Assembly (NCBI RefSeq): GCF_024703995.1
Contig: NZ_JAMXQV010000009.1
Location: 294,599-358,598 of the forward strand
Origin: Amycolatopsis iheyensis
Lineage (GTDB): Bacteria; Actinomycetota; Actinomycetes; Mycobacteriales; Pseudonocardiaceae
Length of the DNA: 64,000 nucleotides
Direction: 5' to 3'
Part shown: positions 41,558 to 49,375 of the stretch, in pieces
How positions within the stretch are numbered: position 1 is the stretch's first letter
Layout of the letters: each line of letters opens with the position of its first letter
Made by a program: the position numbers and the translations under genes
Notes under the pieces: generated by a model
Database searches by the model: none
Seen by the model: only the letters and a program-made list of their open reading frames with translations
Told to the model about the DNA's origin: nothing

Positions 41558-42529
41558 ATGAGAGCCGCCCTGCTGATGCTGGCCGTGCTGGTCCTGGTCG
41601 CCACCGGCGTCACCGCCGCCCACGCGGCGAGCCCGGCCGTGGCCGACGACGGCGCCAAGGTCGTCCAGGAGACCTGGCTCGACGCCCGGACGGTCGACCT
41701 GAAGATCGACTCCCCGGCCCTGGGCACGACCGGGATGGTCCGGCTCATCGTGCCGGCCGGCTGGGCGGCGCAGCCCTCGCGCACGTGGCCGGTGCTGTTC
41801 CTGCTGCACGGCTGCTGCGAGCCGGTCGACTACAAGTCGTGGGACCAGTTCACCGACGTGAAGGCGTTCACCGCGAACAAGGACGCGCTCGTCGTGATGC
41901 CGACCGACGGGGCTGCCGGGATGTACACGAAGTGGTGGAACTTCGGGCTGTCGAGCAAGCCCGACTGGGACACCTTCCACACCGCGGAGGTCCGTCAGAT
42001 CGTCGAGCGCGGCTACCACGGCGGCACGCGCCGGGCGATCGCCGGCCTGTCGATCGGCGGCTACGGCGCGATGGCGTACGCCTTCCAGCACAAGGGGATG
42101 TTCGGCGCGGCGGCGTCGTACTCCGGCGTGCCGAACACGCTCTACCCGGGCATCCCGGTGTGGATCATCGGCATCCTGGCCCGCGCCGGGATCTTCAACT
42201 ACCTGAACCTGTGGGGCGACTCCTTCGGGATGCAGCCGATCTGGTCCTCGCACAACCCCTACGACCACATCCAGGACCTGCGCGGCACGGCGCTCTACCT
42301 CTCCTGCGGCAACGGGCAGACCGGGCCGCTCGACCCGCCCGGGCAGTCCGACGTGCTGGAGCCCTCGGCCCTGTTGTCCTCCCAGAGTTTCACGGATCGG
42401 CTGCGGTCGGCCGGCATCCCGGCGACCGTCGACTACTACGGGCCCGGCACCCACAGCTGGCCCTACTGGCAGCGCGCGCTGCACCAGTCCTGGCCGGTCC
42501 TGGCCGGGGGCCTCGGTCTCCCGGCCTGA
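41558..42529 (+). CDS. Secreted antigen-85-like acyltransferase/esterase
   Basis: The protein has 323 residues. A signal peptide (MRAALLMLAVLVLVATGVTA, cleaved after AHA) leads into an alpha/beta-hydrolase domain of the esterase D / antigen 85 family. Nucleophile Ser165 is in GLSIGGYGAMAYAF, and catalytic His299 is in GPGTHSWPYWQRAL, which closely matches the C-terminal GTHSW.YW motif of mycolyltransferases. WNFGLSSKPDWDTFHT resembles the substrate-loop region. Antigen 85 proteins transfer mycolate between trehaloses and to the wall; here an analogous transfer of the PKS product is inferred. It lies 10 bp after the carboxylase gene, behind AAGGAG, in the same operon. Confidence 0.82.
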   Translation: MRAALLMLAVLVLVATGVTAAHAASPAVADDGAKVVQETWLDARTVDLKIDSPALGTTGMVRLIVPAGWAAQPSRTWPVLFLLHGCCEPVDYKSWDQFTDVKAFTANKDALVVMPTDGAAGMYTKWWNFGLSSKPDWDTFHTAEVRQIVERGYHGGTRRAIAGLSIGGYGAMAYAFQHKGMFGAAASYSGVPNTLYPGIPVWIIGILARAGIFNYLNLWGDSFGMQPIWSSHNPYDHIQDLRGTALYLSCGNGQTGPLDPPGQSDVLEPSALLSSQSFTDRLRSAGIPATVDYYGPGTHSWPYWQRALHQSWPVLAGGLGLPA

Positions 42530-42559
42530 ACGCAGTTCCCTTCCCCGATGGAGGTTGTG

Positions 42560-43774
42560 GTGAAGTCCGTCCTGTTCCGACGGGTCCTGTCCGCGCTGGT
42601 GGGCGTTTCGCTGGCGGCGCTGGGGGTGGTGGCCGCGAGCCCGCCCGCCGGGGCCGCGGCGGCCCCGATCCTGCCCGGGCCGTTCGACGACTCGTTCTAC
42701 ACCCCGCCGGCACCGTTGCCGGCCGGGAAACCCGGTGACGTCCTGCGCTGGCGGCCCACGGTGCCGCTGCTCAACGCCGCCAACGCCGACGCGTGGCAGG
42801 TCATGTACCTCTCGACCAACGCCCAGGGCAACCCGGACGCGGTGACCGGGACGATCCTGGTGCCGAAGGGCAAGAACCCGGCCACGGCCCCGATCGTCGG
42901 GTACGCCGTCGGCACGCAGGGGCCGGCGTTCAAGTGCACGGCGTCGAAGGCGATGGAACGCGGCACGCTCTACGACCAGCCCGCGATCAACGACTCGCTC
43001 TCCAGCGGGTACGCCGTCGCGGTGACCGACTACGAGGGCTACTCGCCGACGACCGTGCCGACCTACATCACCGGGCAGTCCGAGGGACCCGCGGTGATCG
43101 ACTCGGTGCGGGCGGCGCAGAACCTGCCGTCGGCCAAGCTGGCCAAGTCCGCGAAGGTGATCTTCCAGGGCTACTCACAAGGTGGCGGCGCGTCGATGTG
43201 GGCGGGGGAGAAGCAGCCTTCGTACGCACCCGAGCTGAACGTCGTGGGCGTCGTGGCGGGCGGGGTTCCGGCCGATCTGACCGAGGTCGCCAAGGGGCTC
43301 GACGGGTACATCGGCTTCGGGTTCCTGGCCTTCGCGGCCGTCGGGCTCGACGCCGCGTACCCGGACCTGAAACTGGATTCCTACCTCAACGACACCGGCC
43401 GGCAGCAGCTGGGTGACGCCAAGAAGAACGCGTGCGTCGCCGAGCTGCTGCTGAACTACTCGTTCAAGAAGATCAGCGACTACACGACGTCCAACCCGCT
43501 GAACACACCGCAGTGGCAGGCGCGGCTGGCGCAGAACAAGCTCGGCGCGAACCCGCCGCGGGTGCCGGTGTTCCAGTACCACGCGAGCACCGACGAGATC
43601 GTCAACACCCCGCAGGCGGAGGCATTGCACCGGACGTACTGCGCGGCCGGGGTCCGTGAGCAGTGGCAGACCTACATCTCCGACCACGCCACGGGAATCC
43701 TGGCCGGGAACGGGGACGCCCACCAGTGGATCGTCAAGCGCTTCAACGGCGACCCCGCCCCGGCCAACTGCTGA
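42560..43774 (+). CDS. Secreted lipase, LIP family
   Basis: This 404-residue exported protein has a signal peptide (VKSVLFRRVLSALVGVSLAA to PAGAAA). The hydrolase domain has the LIP-type sequence VGYAVGTQGPAFKCTASKAM, then AVAVTDYEGYSPT, nucleophile Ser206 in FQGYSQGGGASMWAGEKQPS, and PVFQYHASTDEIVNTPQAEA with the catalytic Asp; the final HQW supplies the His. I start it at GTG 42560 because GGAGG at 42550-42554 is correctly spaced for it; the ATG at 42548 overlaps that ribosome site and lacks its own. It is the last plus-strand gene of the lipid locus and may hydrolyse acylglycerols or recycle the exported lipid. Confidence 0.82.
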   Translation: MKSVLFRRVLSALVGVSLAALGVVAASPPAGAAAAPILPGPFDDSFYTPPAPLPAGKPGDVLRWRPTVPLLNAANADAWQVMYLSTNAQGNPDAVTGTILVPKGKNPATAPIVGYAVGTQGPAFKCTASKAMERGTLYDQPAINDSLSSGYAVAVTDYEGYSPTTVPTYITGQSEGPAVIDSVRAAQNLPSAKLAKSAKVIFQGYSQGGGASMWAGEKQPSYAPELNVVGVVAGGVPADLTEVAKGLDGYIGFGFLAFAAVGLDAAYPDLKLDSYLNDTGRQQLGDAKKNACVAELLLNYSFKKISDYTTSNPLNTPQWQARLAQNKLGANPPRVPVFQYHASTDEIVNTPQAEALHRTYCAAGVREQWQTYISDHATGILAGNGDAHQWIVKRFNGDPAPANC

Positions 43775-43777
43775 GGG

Positions 43778-44422
43778 TCAGACCTTGCTCGCGGCGAAGG
43801 CGGCGGCGTCGGAGGCGTCGCCGCCATAGCTCAGGTGGGCCAGGAAGTTGGCGCCGCCGGCTTGGCAGATCGGGTCGCCGTCAGCGCAGTAGTCCTTGGT
43901 GCGGCTCTGGTACGGGCCGGTGATCTCGCGGCCGACCGACCGGATCGGGTTGCCGAACACCAGGATCGCGGCGATCCGCGGGGCCAGCTCCGCCGGGATG
44001 GTCGCCACGATCGGGCCGCCGACGATCGCGCCGTCGCTGCTGATCCCGATCGAGTTGTCGACGACGTTGGCGCCCTGGGAGTAGCCGACGAGCACGAACC
44101 GCTGCTGCGGACAGGCCGCGGCCTGCGTCTTGACGTGGTTGACCAGGTCGGTGTTGCCCTTCTGCACCGACGCGGGCTCACCCAGGTCGGCCGGGTAGTT
44201 CACCGGATAGCTGCTCAGCGAGCGGGGCCGCAGCGCGTTCTGCACGGCCTGGTAGACGGGGTCGCCGACGATGATGCCGAGGGTCCCGGGTTCGAAGGTG
44301 CCGCGGGCCACCGGCACGTCGACGTCGGCGCACGACGCGGCGGCGGCCACCGGTGCGGTGGCGACGGCGAACCCGGCGGCGGCGAGGACGGCCGTGGTGG
44401 CGGCGGAAAGCAGACGGTTCAT
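43778..44422 (-). CDS. Secreted cutinase-family esterase
   Basis: The protein has 214 residues: a signal peptide of about 29 residues, then SCADVDVPVARGTFEPGTLG, with the paired Cys expected at the cutinase N-terminus. Nucleophile Ser115 is in FVLVGYSQGANVVDNS, followed by ILVFGNPIRS, the Cys-bounded Asp loop DYCADGDPICQAGG and catalytic His in ANFLAHLSYGG. Mycobacterial relatives (CULPs) include the essential phospholipase encoded next to pks13/fadD32. Here the gene is convergent with the lipase, with only 3 bp between stops, so the two transcripts overlap at their ends. The substrate is probably a long-chain ester. Confidence 0.88.
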   Translation of the reverse strand: MNRLLSAATTAVLAAAGFAVATAPVAAAASCADVDVPVARGTFEPGTLGIIVGDPVYQAVQNALRPRSLSSYPVNYPADLGEPASVQKGNTDLVNHVKTQAAACPQQRFVLVGYSQGANVVDNSIGISSDGAIVGGPIVATIPAELAPRIAAILVFGNPIRSVGREITGPYQSRTKDYCADGDPICQAGGANFLAHLSYGGDASDAAAFAASKV

Positions 44423-44553
44423 GGCTGATCACACCTCTGGTGGGAAAGCGGAATGTCCGCAAACGCTTTCCCGAAACGCCGGAAATGGCAAGAGGGCGTT
44501 CGAGCCGGGGAATTTTGTTGTTTCGCCGCTGACAAAGAGTCCGATGTGGACGC

Positions 44554-45222
44554 TCAGGTGGGACACTGCCGGGTGTCGTCGACGCGCTCCAGCAACGCGG
44601 GATCGAGGCCCCGCAGCGCCGCCATGACGAACCCCGTGGCGAGTTCCCCGGCCGCGATCGGGTCGACGCCGGGTGAGTGCGAGACGTGCATCGCGGCCCG
44701 CCCGACCAGGCCGACCATCATCGCGGCGAGCAGGTCCGCGCCGGCGCCCGGAGTGCGGCCGTGGGCGATCAGGTGCTCCCGGACGCGGGTGACGACGTGG
44801 GTGGTGACGGTGTCGGCCAAGGCCCGGCGCTCGTTCGACATTTCGTCGACGGCGGAGTCGAACAGCATCCGGAACCCGGCCGGGTGCGCGCCGGCGTAGC
44901 TGAACATGGCCATCACGGAAAGCCGGACGCGCTCCTCGAGCGGGCTTTCGCTCGAGGATTCGTACGCGGTGAGGACCCATTCCCGCACCGCCGCGACCTC
45001 GCGGCGCACGGTGGCGCGGAACAACGCGGCCTTGTCGCCGAAATGCGCGTACAGGGTCGGTTTGGTGGAGTCGGCGCGCTCGGCGATCAGGCCCATGGTC
45101 GCCTGCGCGTACCCGCGCTCGGCGAACACCGCGCGGGCGGCGTCGAGCAGTTCGTCGTCGGTGGGCCGGGCGGCCGGGCTGCGACGGGTGCTGGATCGAT
45201 CAGGGGGCCTCGGCCGGCTCAT
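44554..45222 (-). CDS. TetR-family regulator
   Basis: The protein has 222 residues. A basic, Pro/Arg-rich leader is followed by the TetR HTH (residues ~22-68: ARAVFAERGYAQATMGLIAE, then RADSTKPTLYAHFGDKAALF) and a helical C-terminal domain with the AMMVGLVGRAAMHV segment. It is divergent from the PucR gene across 70 bp holding a perfect 7-bp inverted repeat, so it probably controls both. The cutinase gene follows on the same strand after 131 bp and could also be read from this promoter. Confidence 0.85.
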   Translation of the reverse strand: MSRPRPPDRSSTRRSPAARPTDDELLDAARAVFAERGYAQATMGLIAERADSTKPTLYAHFGDKAALFRATVRREVAAVREWVLTAYESSSESPLEERVRLSVMAMFSYAGAHPAGFRMLFDSAVDEMSNERRALADTVTTHVVTRVREHLIAHGRTPGAGADLLAAMMVGLVGRAAMHVSHSPGVDPIAAGELATGFVMAALRGLDPALLERVDDTRQCPT

Positions 45223-45237
45223 GCGGGTGTACTCTAC

Positions 45238-45257
45238 GCTTTACTGCTCGGTAAAGC
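45238..45257. promoter_or_regulatory. TetR operator
   Basis: GCTTTAC (45238-45244) and GTAAAGC (45251-45257) are exact complements around TGCTCG, 15 bp upstream of the TetR start and 35 bp before the PucR start. Confidence 0.65.
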
Positions 45258-45292
45258 TCGCTCCGTCGCTCGTTCTCCGGTGGAGGAACCTT

Positions 45293-46468
45293 TTGTCTGG
45301 CGACAGTGCTCGGCAGCGTGACCCGGCGGCGCCGGAGGTGCGCGGGAGGGCGGAGCTGGCCGCGCTCATGCGCCCGGCCGTTCCGGCGCTGGTCGACTGG
45401 ATCGTCCGCGAGGTCTGGCGGACCGTCCCGGTGTACGCGCGGCCAGGCTCCTACGGCCACGTGACCCGCCAAGGCGTCGAGTGCGCGGTGGTGCTCTTCG
45501 TCGACCTCGTCGAGGATCCCCTGGCCCCGCGCGACCGGTTGTACGAGACGTGCCGGCGCCTCGGCGCCGGCGAAGCGCACGAGGGCCGGACGCTCGACGA
45601 CCTCCAGGCGGCCTACCGCGTGGGCACCCGGGCGGGCTGGGGCTGGATCATGCGGCTGGGTCGCCGCCACCGGCTGTCGTCGGCGGTCATGGCGCAGCTC
45701 GCGGAAATGCTGTTCGGGTACGCCGACGAGCTGGCCCGGATGTCGATGCGCGGGCACCGTGAGGCTCAGGCGGAGCTCGAGGGCGCGCAGGCGGGCCTGC
45801 GCCGCCGGCTGGTGCGGCTGATCACGGGCCCGGGCACGGTCCCGGCCGCGGTGGTGAACGAGCTCGCGGCGGCGGTCGGCTGGCCGGTGCCGCCGAAGGT
45901 GGCGGCGGTCGCCGTCGAGTCGGTGGTCGACGCGTCCTTCGCCCCGGAGGTGCTGACGGACTTCGAAGCGCCCCAACCACTTCTGCTGCTGCCGGCCCCG
46001 GCCGACGCCCGCTGCCTGACGGGCCTCGGCGTGCGCGTCGCGGTCGGGCCGCCGGTGGACCCTTCGGCGGGCGCGCATTCCCTGCGCTGGGCCCGCGCGG
46101 CACTGCAGCTGGTGACGGCGGGCGCGCTGCCGGACACCCCGGTGACGTGGTGCGCGGAGCACTTGACGACGTTGTGGCTGCTGGCCGACGTCGAGCTGGC
46201 GGACCAGGTGGCCCGGCAGGAGCTGGCCCCGCTCGCCCAGTTCGCCGACCGGACCCGCCGGCGCCTGGGGGAGACGTTGCTGTCGTGGCTGGAGAACGGC
46301 GGCAACTCGGAGAAGATCGCGCTCGACCTCTCGGTCCACCCGCAGACGGTCCGCTACCGCGTCCGCCAGCTGAAGCAGGCGTTCGGCGAGCGGCTGGACG
46401 ACCCGTCGGCCCGGTTCGCGATGCAGGCCGCGCTGCGGGCCTCGACGTTGCGCTCCCGGGGAGCGTGA
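45293..46468 (+). CDS. PucR-family transcriptional regulator (second copy)
   Basis: This 391-residue protein has the same layout as the protein encoded at 27115-28344: helical sensor (RTLDDLQAAYRVGTRAGWGW), central GGDEF-like region, and PucR HTH (ETLLSWLENGGNSEKIALDL, then SVHPQTVRYRVRQL). The only start with a ribosome site is TTG 45293, six bases after GGAGG (45282-45286); in-frame sequence upstream belongs to the promoter. The two PucR proteins bracket the lipid locus. Its inducer is unknown; it is probably repressed by the divergent TetR. Confidence 0.82.
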   Translation: MSGDSARQRDPAAPEVRGRAELAALMRPAVPALVDWIVREVWRTVPVYARPGSYGHVTRQGVECAVVLFVDLVEDPLAPRDRLYETCRRLGAGEAHEGRTLDDLQAAYRVGTRAGWGWIMRLGRRHRLSSAVMAQLAEMLFGYADELARMSMRGHREAQAELEGAQAGLRRRLVRLITGPGTVPAAVVNELAAAVGWPVPPKVAAVAVESVVDASFAPEVLTDFEAPQPLLLLPAPADARCLTGLGVRVAVGPPVDPSAGAHSLRWARAALQLVTAGALPDTPVTWCAEHLTTLWLLADVELADQVARQELAPLAQFADRTRRRLGETLLSWLENGGNSEKIALDLSVHPQTVRYRVRQLKQAFGERLDDPSARFAMQAALRASTLRSRGA

Positions 46469-46485
46469 GCGGCTGGTGCCGCCCC

Positions 46486-47340
46486 TCAGCTCCCGACCAG
46501 CTCGCGGACCGCTTCGGCCAGCGGGGTCGTCGGGCGGCCGATGAGCTTGCGCAGGTCGCCCGAGGCCGACGACAGTTCGCCCGCCGCGATGCCCCGGTCG
46601 GCGTCGGCGAGCATGGCCGCCACCGGCTCCGGCAGGCCCGCCGCGACGAGGGCGCGCTGGTGTTCGGCGGTCGGAAGGTCCGTGTAGGACACCGGCTTGC
46701 CCGCCGCGGCCGCGAGCGCCGCGGCGAAGTCGGGGTAGCTCCACGGCTCGTCGCCCGCCAGCTCATACACGCGGCCCACGTGGCCTTCGCCGGTGAGGAC
46801 CTCGACGGCCGCCGCCGCGAAGTCGGCGCGCGGGACACCGCCCAGCCGGCCCTTGCCCGCGCTGCCCGCGAAGGAGCCCGTCGCCAGGGCCTGGGCGACC
46901 GTGGCCGCGTAGTTCTCGGTGTACCAGCCATTGCGCAGGAACGTGAACGGCACGCCCGAGGCGCGGATGACCGCTTCGGTGGCCTTGTGGTCGGGCGCGA
47001 CGAACAGCTTCGTCGTGTCCGCGCCGAGCACGCTCGTGTAGGCGAGGTGGCTCACCCCGGCCTCGCGGGCGGCCGTGACGACGGCCTCGTGCTGGGCGAG
47101 CCGCTGCCCGGGCGTGCTGCTCGAGATCAGCAGCACCTTGTCCGCGCCGGCGAACGCGGTCGCGAGCGACGCCGGGTCGTCGTAGTCGGCGTGGCGCACC
47201 TGCACCCCGCGCGCGGCGAACCCGGCGGCCTTCTCCGGATCCCGCACGGCGGCGACGACTTCGGTGGGCGGAACCCGCTTCAGCAGGCCTTCGACGACCA
47301 GGCGGCCGAGCCGGCCGGTGGCTCCGGTGACGACGATCAT
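46486..47340 (-). CDS. NmrA/QorB-like NAD(P)H-binding oxidoreductase
   Basis: This 284-residue atypical short-chain dehydrogenase has the NAD(P) motif MIVVTGATGRLGRLVVEGLL and the NmrA-type middle HLAYTSVLGADTTKLFVAPD, then HKATEAVIRASGVPFTFLRN and GWYTENY. These match the QorB-like quinone reductase branch. The divergent HxlR gene 85 bp away mirrors the ytfG/ytfH pairing, so the regulator probably controls it in response to quinones or other electrophiles. Confidence 0.85.
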   Translation of the reverse strand: MIVVTGATGRLGRLVVEGLLKRVPPTEVVAAVRDPEKAAGFAARGVQVRHADYDDPASLATAFAGADKVLLISSSTPGQRLAQHEAVVTAAREAGVSHLAYTSVLGADTTKLFVAPDHKATEAVIRASGVPFTFLRNGWYTENYAATVAQALATGSFAGSAGKGRLGGVPRADFAAAAVEVLTGEGHVGRVYELAGDEPWSYPDFAAALAAAAGKPVSYTDLPTAEHQRALVAAGLPEPVAAMLADADRGIAAGELSSASGDLRKLIGRPTTPLAEAVRELVGS

Positions 47341-47382
47341 GGCTTCTCCTCATTCCTGAGTGCTTACCACCAGAATGTACTA

Positions 47383-47395
47383 ACTTTTCGAAAGT
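47383..47395. promoter_or_regulatory. Probable HxlR operator
   Basis: ACTTT-TCG-AAAGT is a short inverted repeat within the AT-richer core of the 85-bp region between the NmrA-like and HxlR genes, centred 37 bp upstream of the HxlR start. Confidence 0.45.
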
Positions 47396-47425
47396 GCCAA
47401 CTCCCGGTGCGGTACGGTGGGCGAC

Positions 47426-47818
47426 ATGAGCGACGAGCTGGACGAGCACGGGCAGGTGCTGTTCGACGTGTTCGCGCAGGCGTGCACGTCCCGCGCGACG
47501 CTCGAGCACATCACCGGCCGCTGGGGCATCCTGGCGATGGTCGCGCTCCACGACGGCACGCTCCGGTTCAACGCCCTGCGCCGCCGGGTCTCCGGCGTGA
47601 GCGAAAAGATGCTCGCCCAGACCCTGCAGGCCCTCGAGCGCGACGGCTTCGTGCACCGCGAGGCCCAGCCGACGATCCCACCGAAGGTCGAATACAGCCT
47701 CACCGCGCGCGGCCGCCGGACGGCGGCACTGCTGCTGGCCCTCATCGAGGACGTCGAGGGGCAGATGCCCGAGGTCATGGCCGCCAATGCGGAGTACGAC
47801 GCCGCCAAGCAGTCGTAA
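47426..47818 (+). CDS. HxlR-family transcriptional regulator
   Basis: The protein has 130 residues. The winged HTH is complete: RWGILAMVALHDGTLRFNAL, RRRVSGVSEKMLAQTLQALE, RDGFVHREAQPTIPPKVEYS. CTSRATLEHITGRW, with Cys near residue 19, resembles the redox-sensing Cys of HypR/QorR-like members. It probably represses the divergent oxidoreductase gene until quinones modify the Cys. The start is ATG 47426; a GTG nine bases upstream is possible. Confidence 0.88.
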   Translation: MSDELDEHGQVLFDVFAQACTSRATLEHITGRWGILAMVALHDGTLRFNALRRRVSGVSEKMLAQTLQALERDGFVHREAQPTIPPKVEYSLTARGRRTAALLLALIEDVEGQMPEVMAANAEYDAAKQS

Positions 47819-47824
47819 CGGGTT

Positions 47825-48550
47825 CTAGTTCGCCCAGGGCAGCCGCACGGCTTCGAGCTCGGGATCGTCCAGCAGGGCCTCGATCAAGGCCGGCGGGCCG
47901 ACGACCTTGGTGCCCCAGAGGTCGTAGTCGGTGCCGAGGCACCACGAGTGATCGTCGGGCCAGAGGTTCGAGGGGCTGAAGTCGACTTCGCAGTCGTCGT
48001 AGAGGCATTCGGCGTCGCCGAGGCGTCCGGCGCGCACCACGAGGTTCTCGAGGTCTGGGAACCCGAGTGTTGCCGGGCTGTAGTAGGCGAGGGACGGCGT
48101 ATCCGCGCCGGCGGGGCTGTGTTCGGCGAGCAGGGTGATCAGCCGGATCCAGGTTTCCCGGTCGAGGCTCCCCTCGGTGGGCGGGATGATGCCGAGTGGC
48201 CAGCTGCCGTCCTTCTTCGCCGAAGGGAAACACTGGTAGCCGGGCAGTGATCCCTCGGGTACGACGGGGTCGCCGGTGCGCTCCGCGAGGTCCGCCCAGC
48301 GCAACCGCCGCCAGCCGGGGCCGGGGTGCCCGGCGCGGCCCAGCCCGCCGCCCGTCGTGACGGTCGTGGTTTCGAGATCGATGCCGCCGACGGTGATCGG
48401 TTCGATGCTGCCGTCGGCGACACGGGCCTGCCGGTACTCCTGGTAGGTCGTGCCGGTCGGCCCGTGTTCGTGCTCGTACATCGCGTTGAGCACCCAGGCC
48501 GCGTCGGGCATCGCCGGGGGCAGGAAACCGGTCGATCCGTACCCGCTCAT
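47825..48550 (-). CDS. Hypothetical protein
   Basis: The protein has 241 residues, with no family that I recognise, no signal peptide and no membrane helix. It is acidic and Trp/Pro-rich, with notable segments GFLPPAMPDAAWVLNAMYEH, TTVTTGGGLGRAGHPGPGWR, CLYDDCEVDFSPSNLWPDDH and the C-terminal VRLPWAN. The start is ATG 48550; the frame is open further upstream but that part runs through the steroid promoter. It stops 6 bp from the convergent HxlR gene. Its start is divergent from the first SDR gene of the steroid cluster across 57 bp, so the KstR-like site at 48583 could also affect it. Confidence 0.65.
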   Translation of the reverse strand: MSGYGSTGFLPPAMPDAAWVLNAMYEHEHGPTGTTYQEYRQARVADGSIEPITVGGIDLETTTVTTGGGLGRAGHPGPGWRRLRWADLAERTGDPVVPEGSLPGYQCFPSAKKDGSWPLGIIPPTEGSLDRETWIRLITLLAEHSPAGADTPSLAYYSPATLGFPDLENLVVRAGRLGDAECLYDDCEVDFSPSNLWPDDHSWCLGTDYDLWGTKVVGPPALIEALLDDPELEAVRLPWAN

Positions 48551-48582
48551 GATCGCACCCGGGCCACCGACCTTGCCCAAAG

Positions 48583-48601
48583 TAAGAACGTGTTCTAGTT
48601 T
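48583..48601 (+). promoter_or_regulatory. KstR-type operator fused to a leaderless -10 box
   Basis: AGAACGTGTTCT (48585-48596) is a perfect AGAAC-N2-GTTCT inverted repeat that fits the AAC-N2-GTT core of KstR sites. TAGTTT (48596-48601) overlaps its right end and lies six bases before the GTG at 48608, the spacing of a leaderless promoter. Confidence 0.65.
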
Positions 48602-48607
48602 TGGGGA

Positions 48608-49375
48608 GTGAAGACCGATCTGGGCCTGACCGGCGCCGTGGTGCTGGTGACCGGCGGCGTCCGCGGCGTGGGCCGGGGCATCACCGACGTGTTCCTCGCC
48701 CACGGCGCCCACGTCGTCACCTGCGCGCGGCACGAAACGCCCACGGACGCCGAGTTCGTGACCTGCGACGTCCGGGACGAAGACCAGGTCAGCACCTTGA
48801 TCGACACGATCGTCGGGAAGCACGGCCGCCTCGACGTCGTCGTCAACAACGCCGGCGGTGCCCCCTTCGCGCCCGCCGCCACCGCCTCGCCGCGGCTGCA
48901 CGACAAGATCGTCCAGCTGAACCTGCTGGCTCCGCTGCTGGTCTCCCAGAAAGCCAATGCGGTCATGCAGCGCCAAGACCACGGCGGGTCGATCGTGATG
49001 ATCTCCAGCGTCAGCGGCACCCGCGCGTCGCCGGGCACCGCGGCCTACGGTGCCGCGAAGGCCGGGCTCGACAACCTGACCGCCAGCCTCGCCGTCGAGT
49101 GGGCGCCGAAGGTGCGGGTCAACGCGCTCGACGTCGGCATGGTGCGCACCGAGCAGGCCCACCTGCACTACGGCAGCGAGGCCGCCGTCGAAGCGGTTGG
49201 CAAGACCGTGCCGCTCGGCCGCCTGGCCGAGCCCGCGGAGATCGGCGCGTGCGCCGCGTTCCTCGCCTCCGGCCTGGCTTCCTACGTCTCCGGCGCGACT
49301 CTGCGCGTCCACGGCGGCGGTGAGGTCCCGGCGTTCCTCGCCGCGGCCGACGTCAACCAACGGGAGGATTCGTGA
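48608..49375 (+). CDS. Short-chain dehydrogenase/reductase of the steroid cluster (Rv3549c-like)
   Basis: The protein has 255 residues. It has the NAD(P) motif VTGGVRGVGRGITDV, NNAGG, and the catalytic Ser (MISSVSGTRAS) and Tyr-x3-Lys (AAYGAAKAG). It is first in a seven-gene operon with echA20, ipdA, ipdB and ipdC in the order of the mycobacterial cholesterol C/D-ring cluster, where two SDRs also head the row. It should act on a hydroxyl or keto group of a ring-degradation intermediate; the exact step is not settled in the literature that I know. The GTG start is probably leaderless. Confidence 0.82.
   Translation: MKTDLGLTGAVVLVTGGVRGVGRGITDVFLAHGAHVVTCARHETPTDAEFVTCDVRDEDQVSTLIDTIVGKHGRLDVVVNNAGGAPFAPAATASPRLHDKIVQLNLLAPLLVSQKANAVMQRQDHGGSIVMISSVSGTRASPGTAAYGAAKAGLDNLTASLAVEWAPKVRVNALDVGMVRTEQAHLHYGSEAAVEAVGKTVPLGRLAEPAEIGACAAFLASGLASYVSGATLRVHGGGEVPAFLAAADVNQREDS

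Noticed and set aside
42548..42559. ATG start for the LIP lipase
   Set aside because: GGAGG (42550-42554) lies within these codons and is spaced for GTG 42560; nothing upstream of 42548 looks like a ribosome site.
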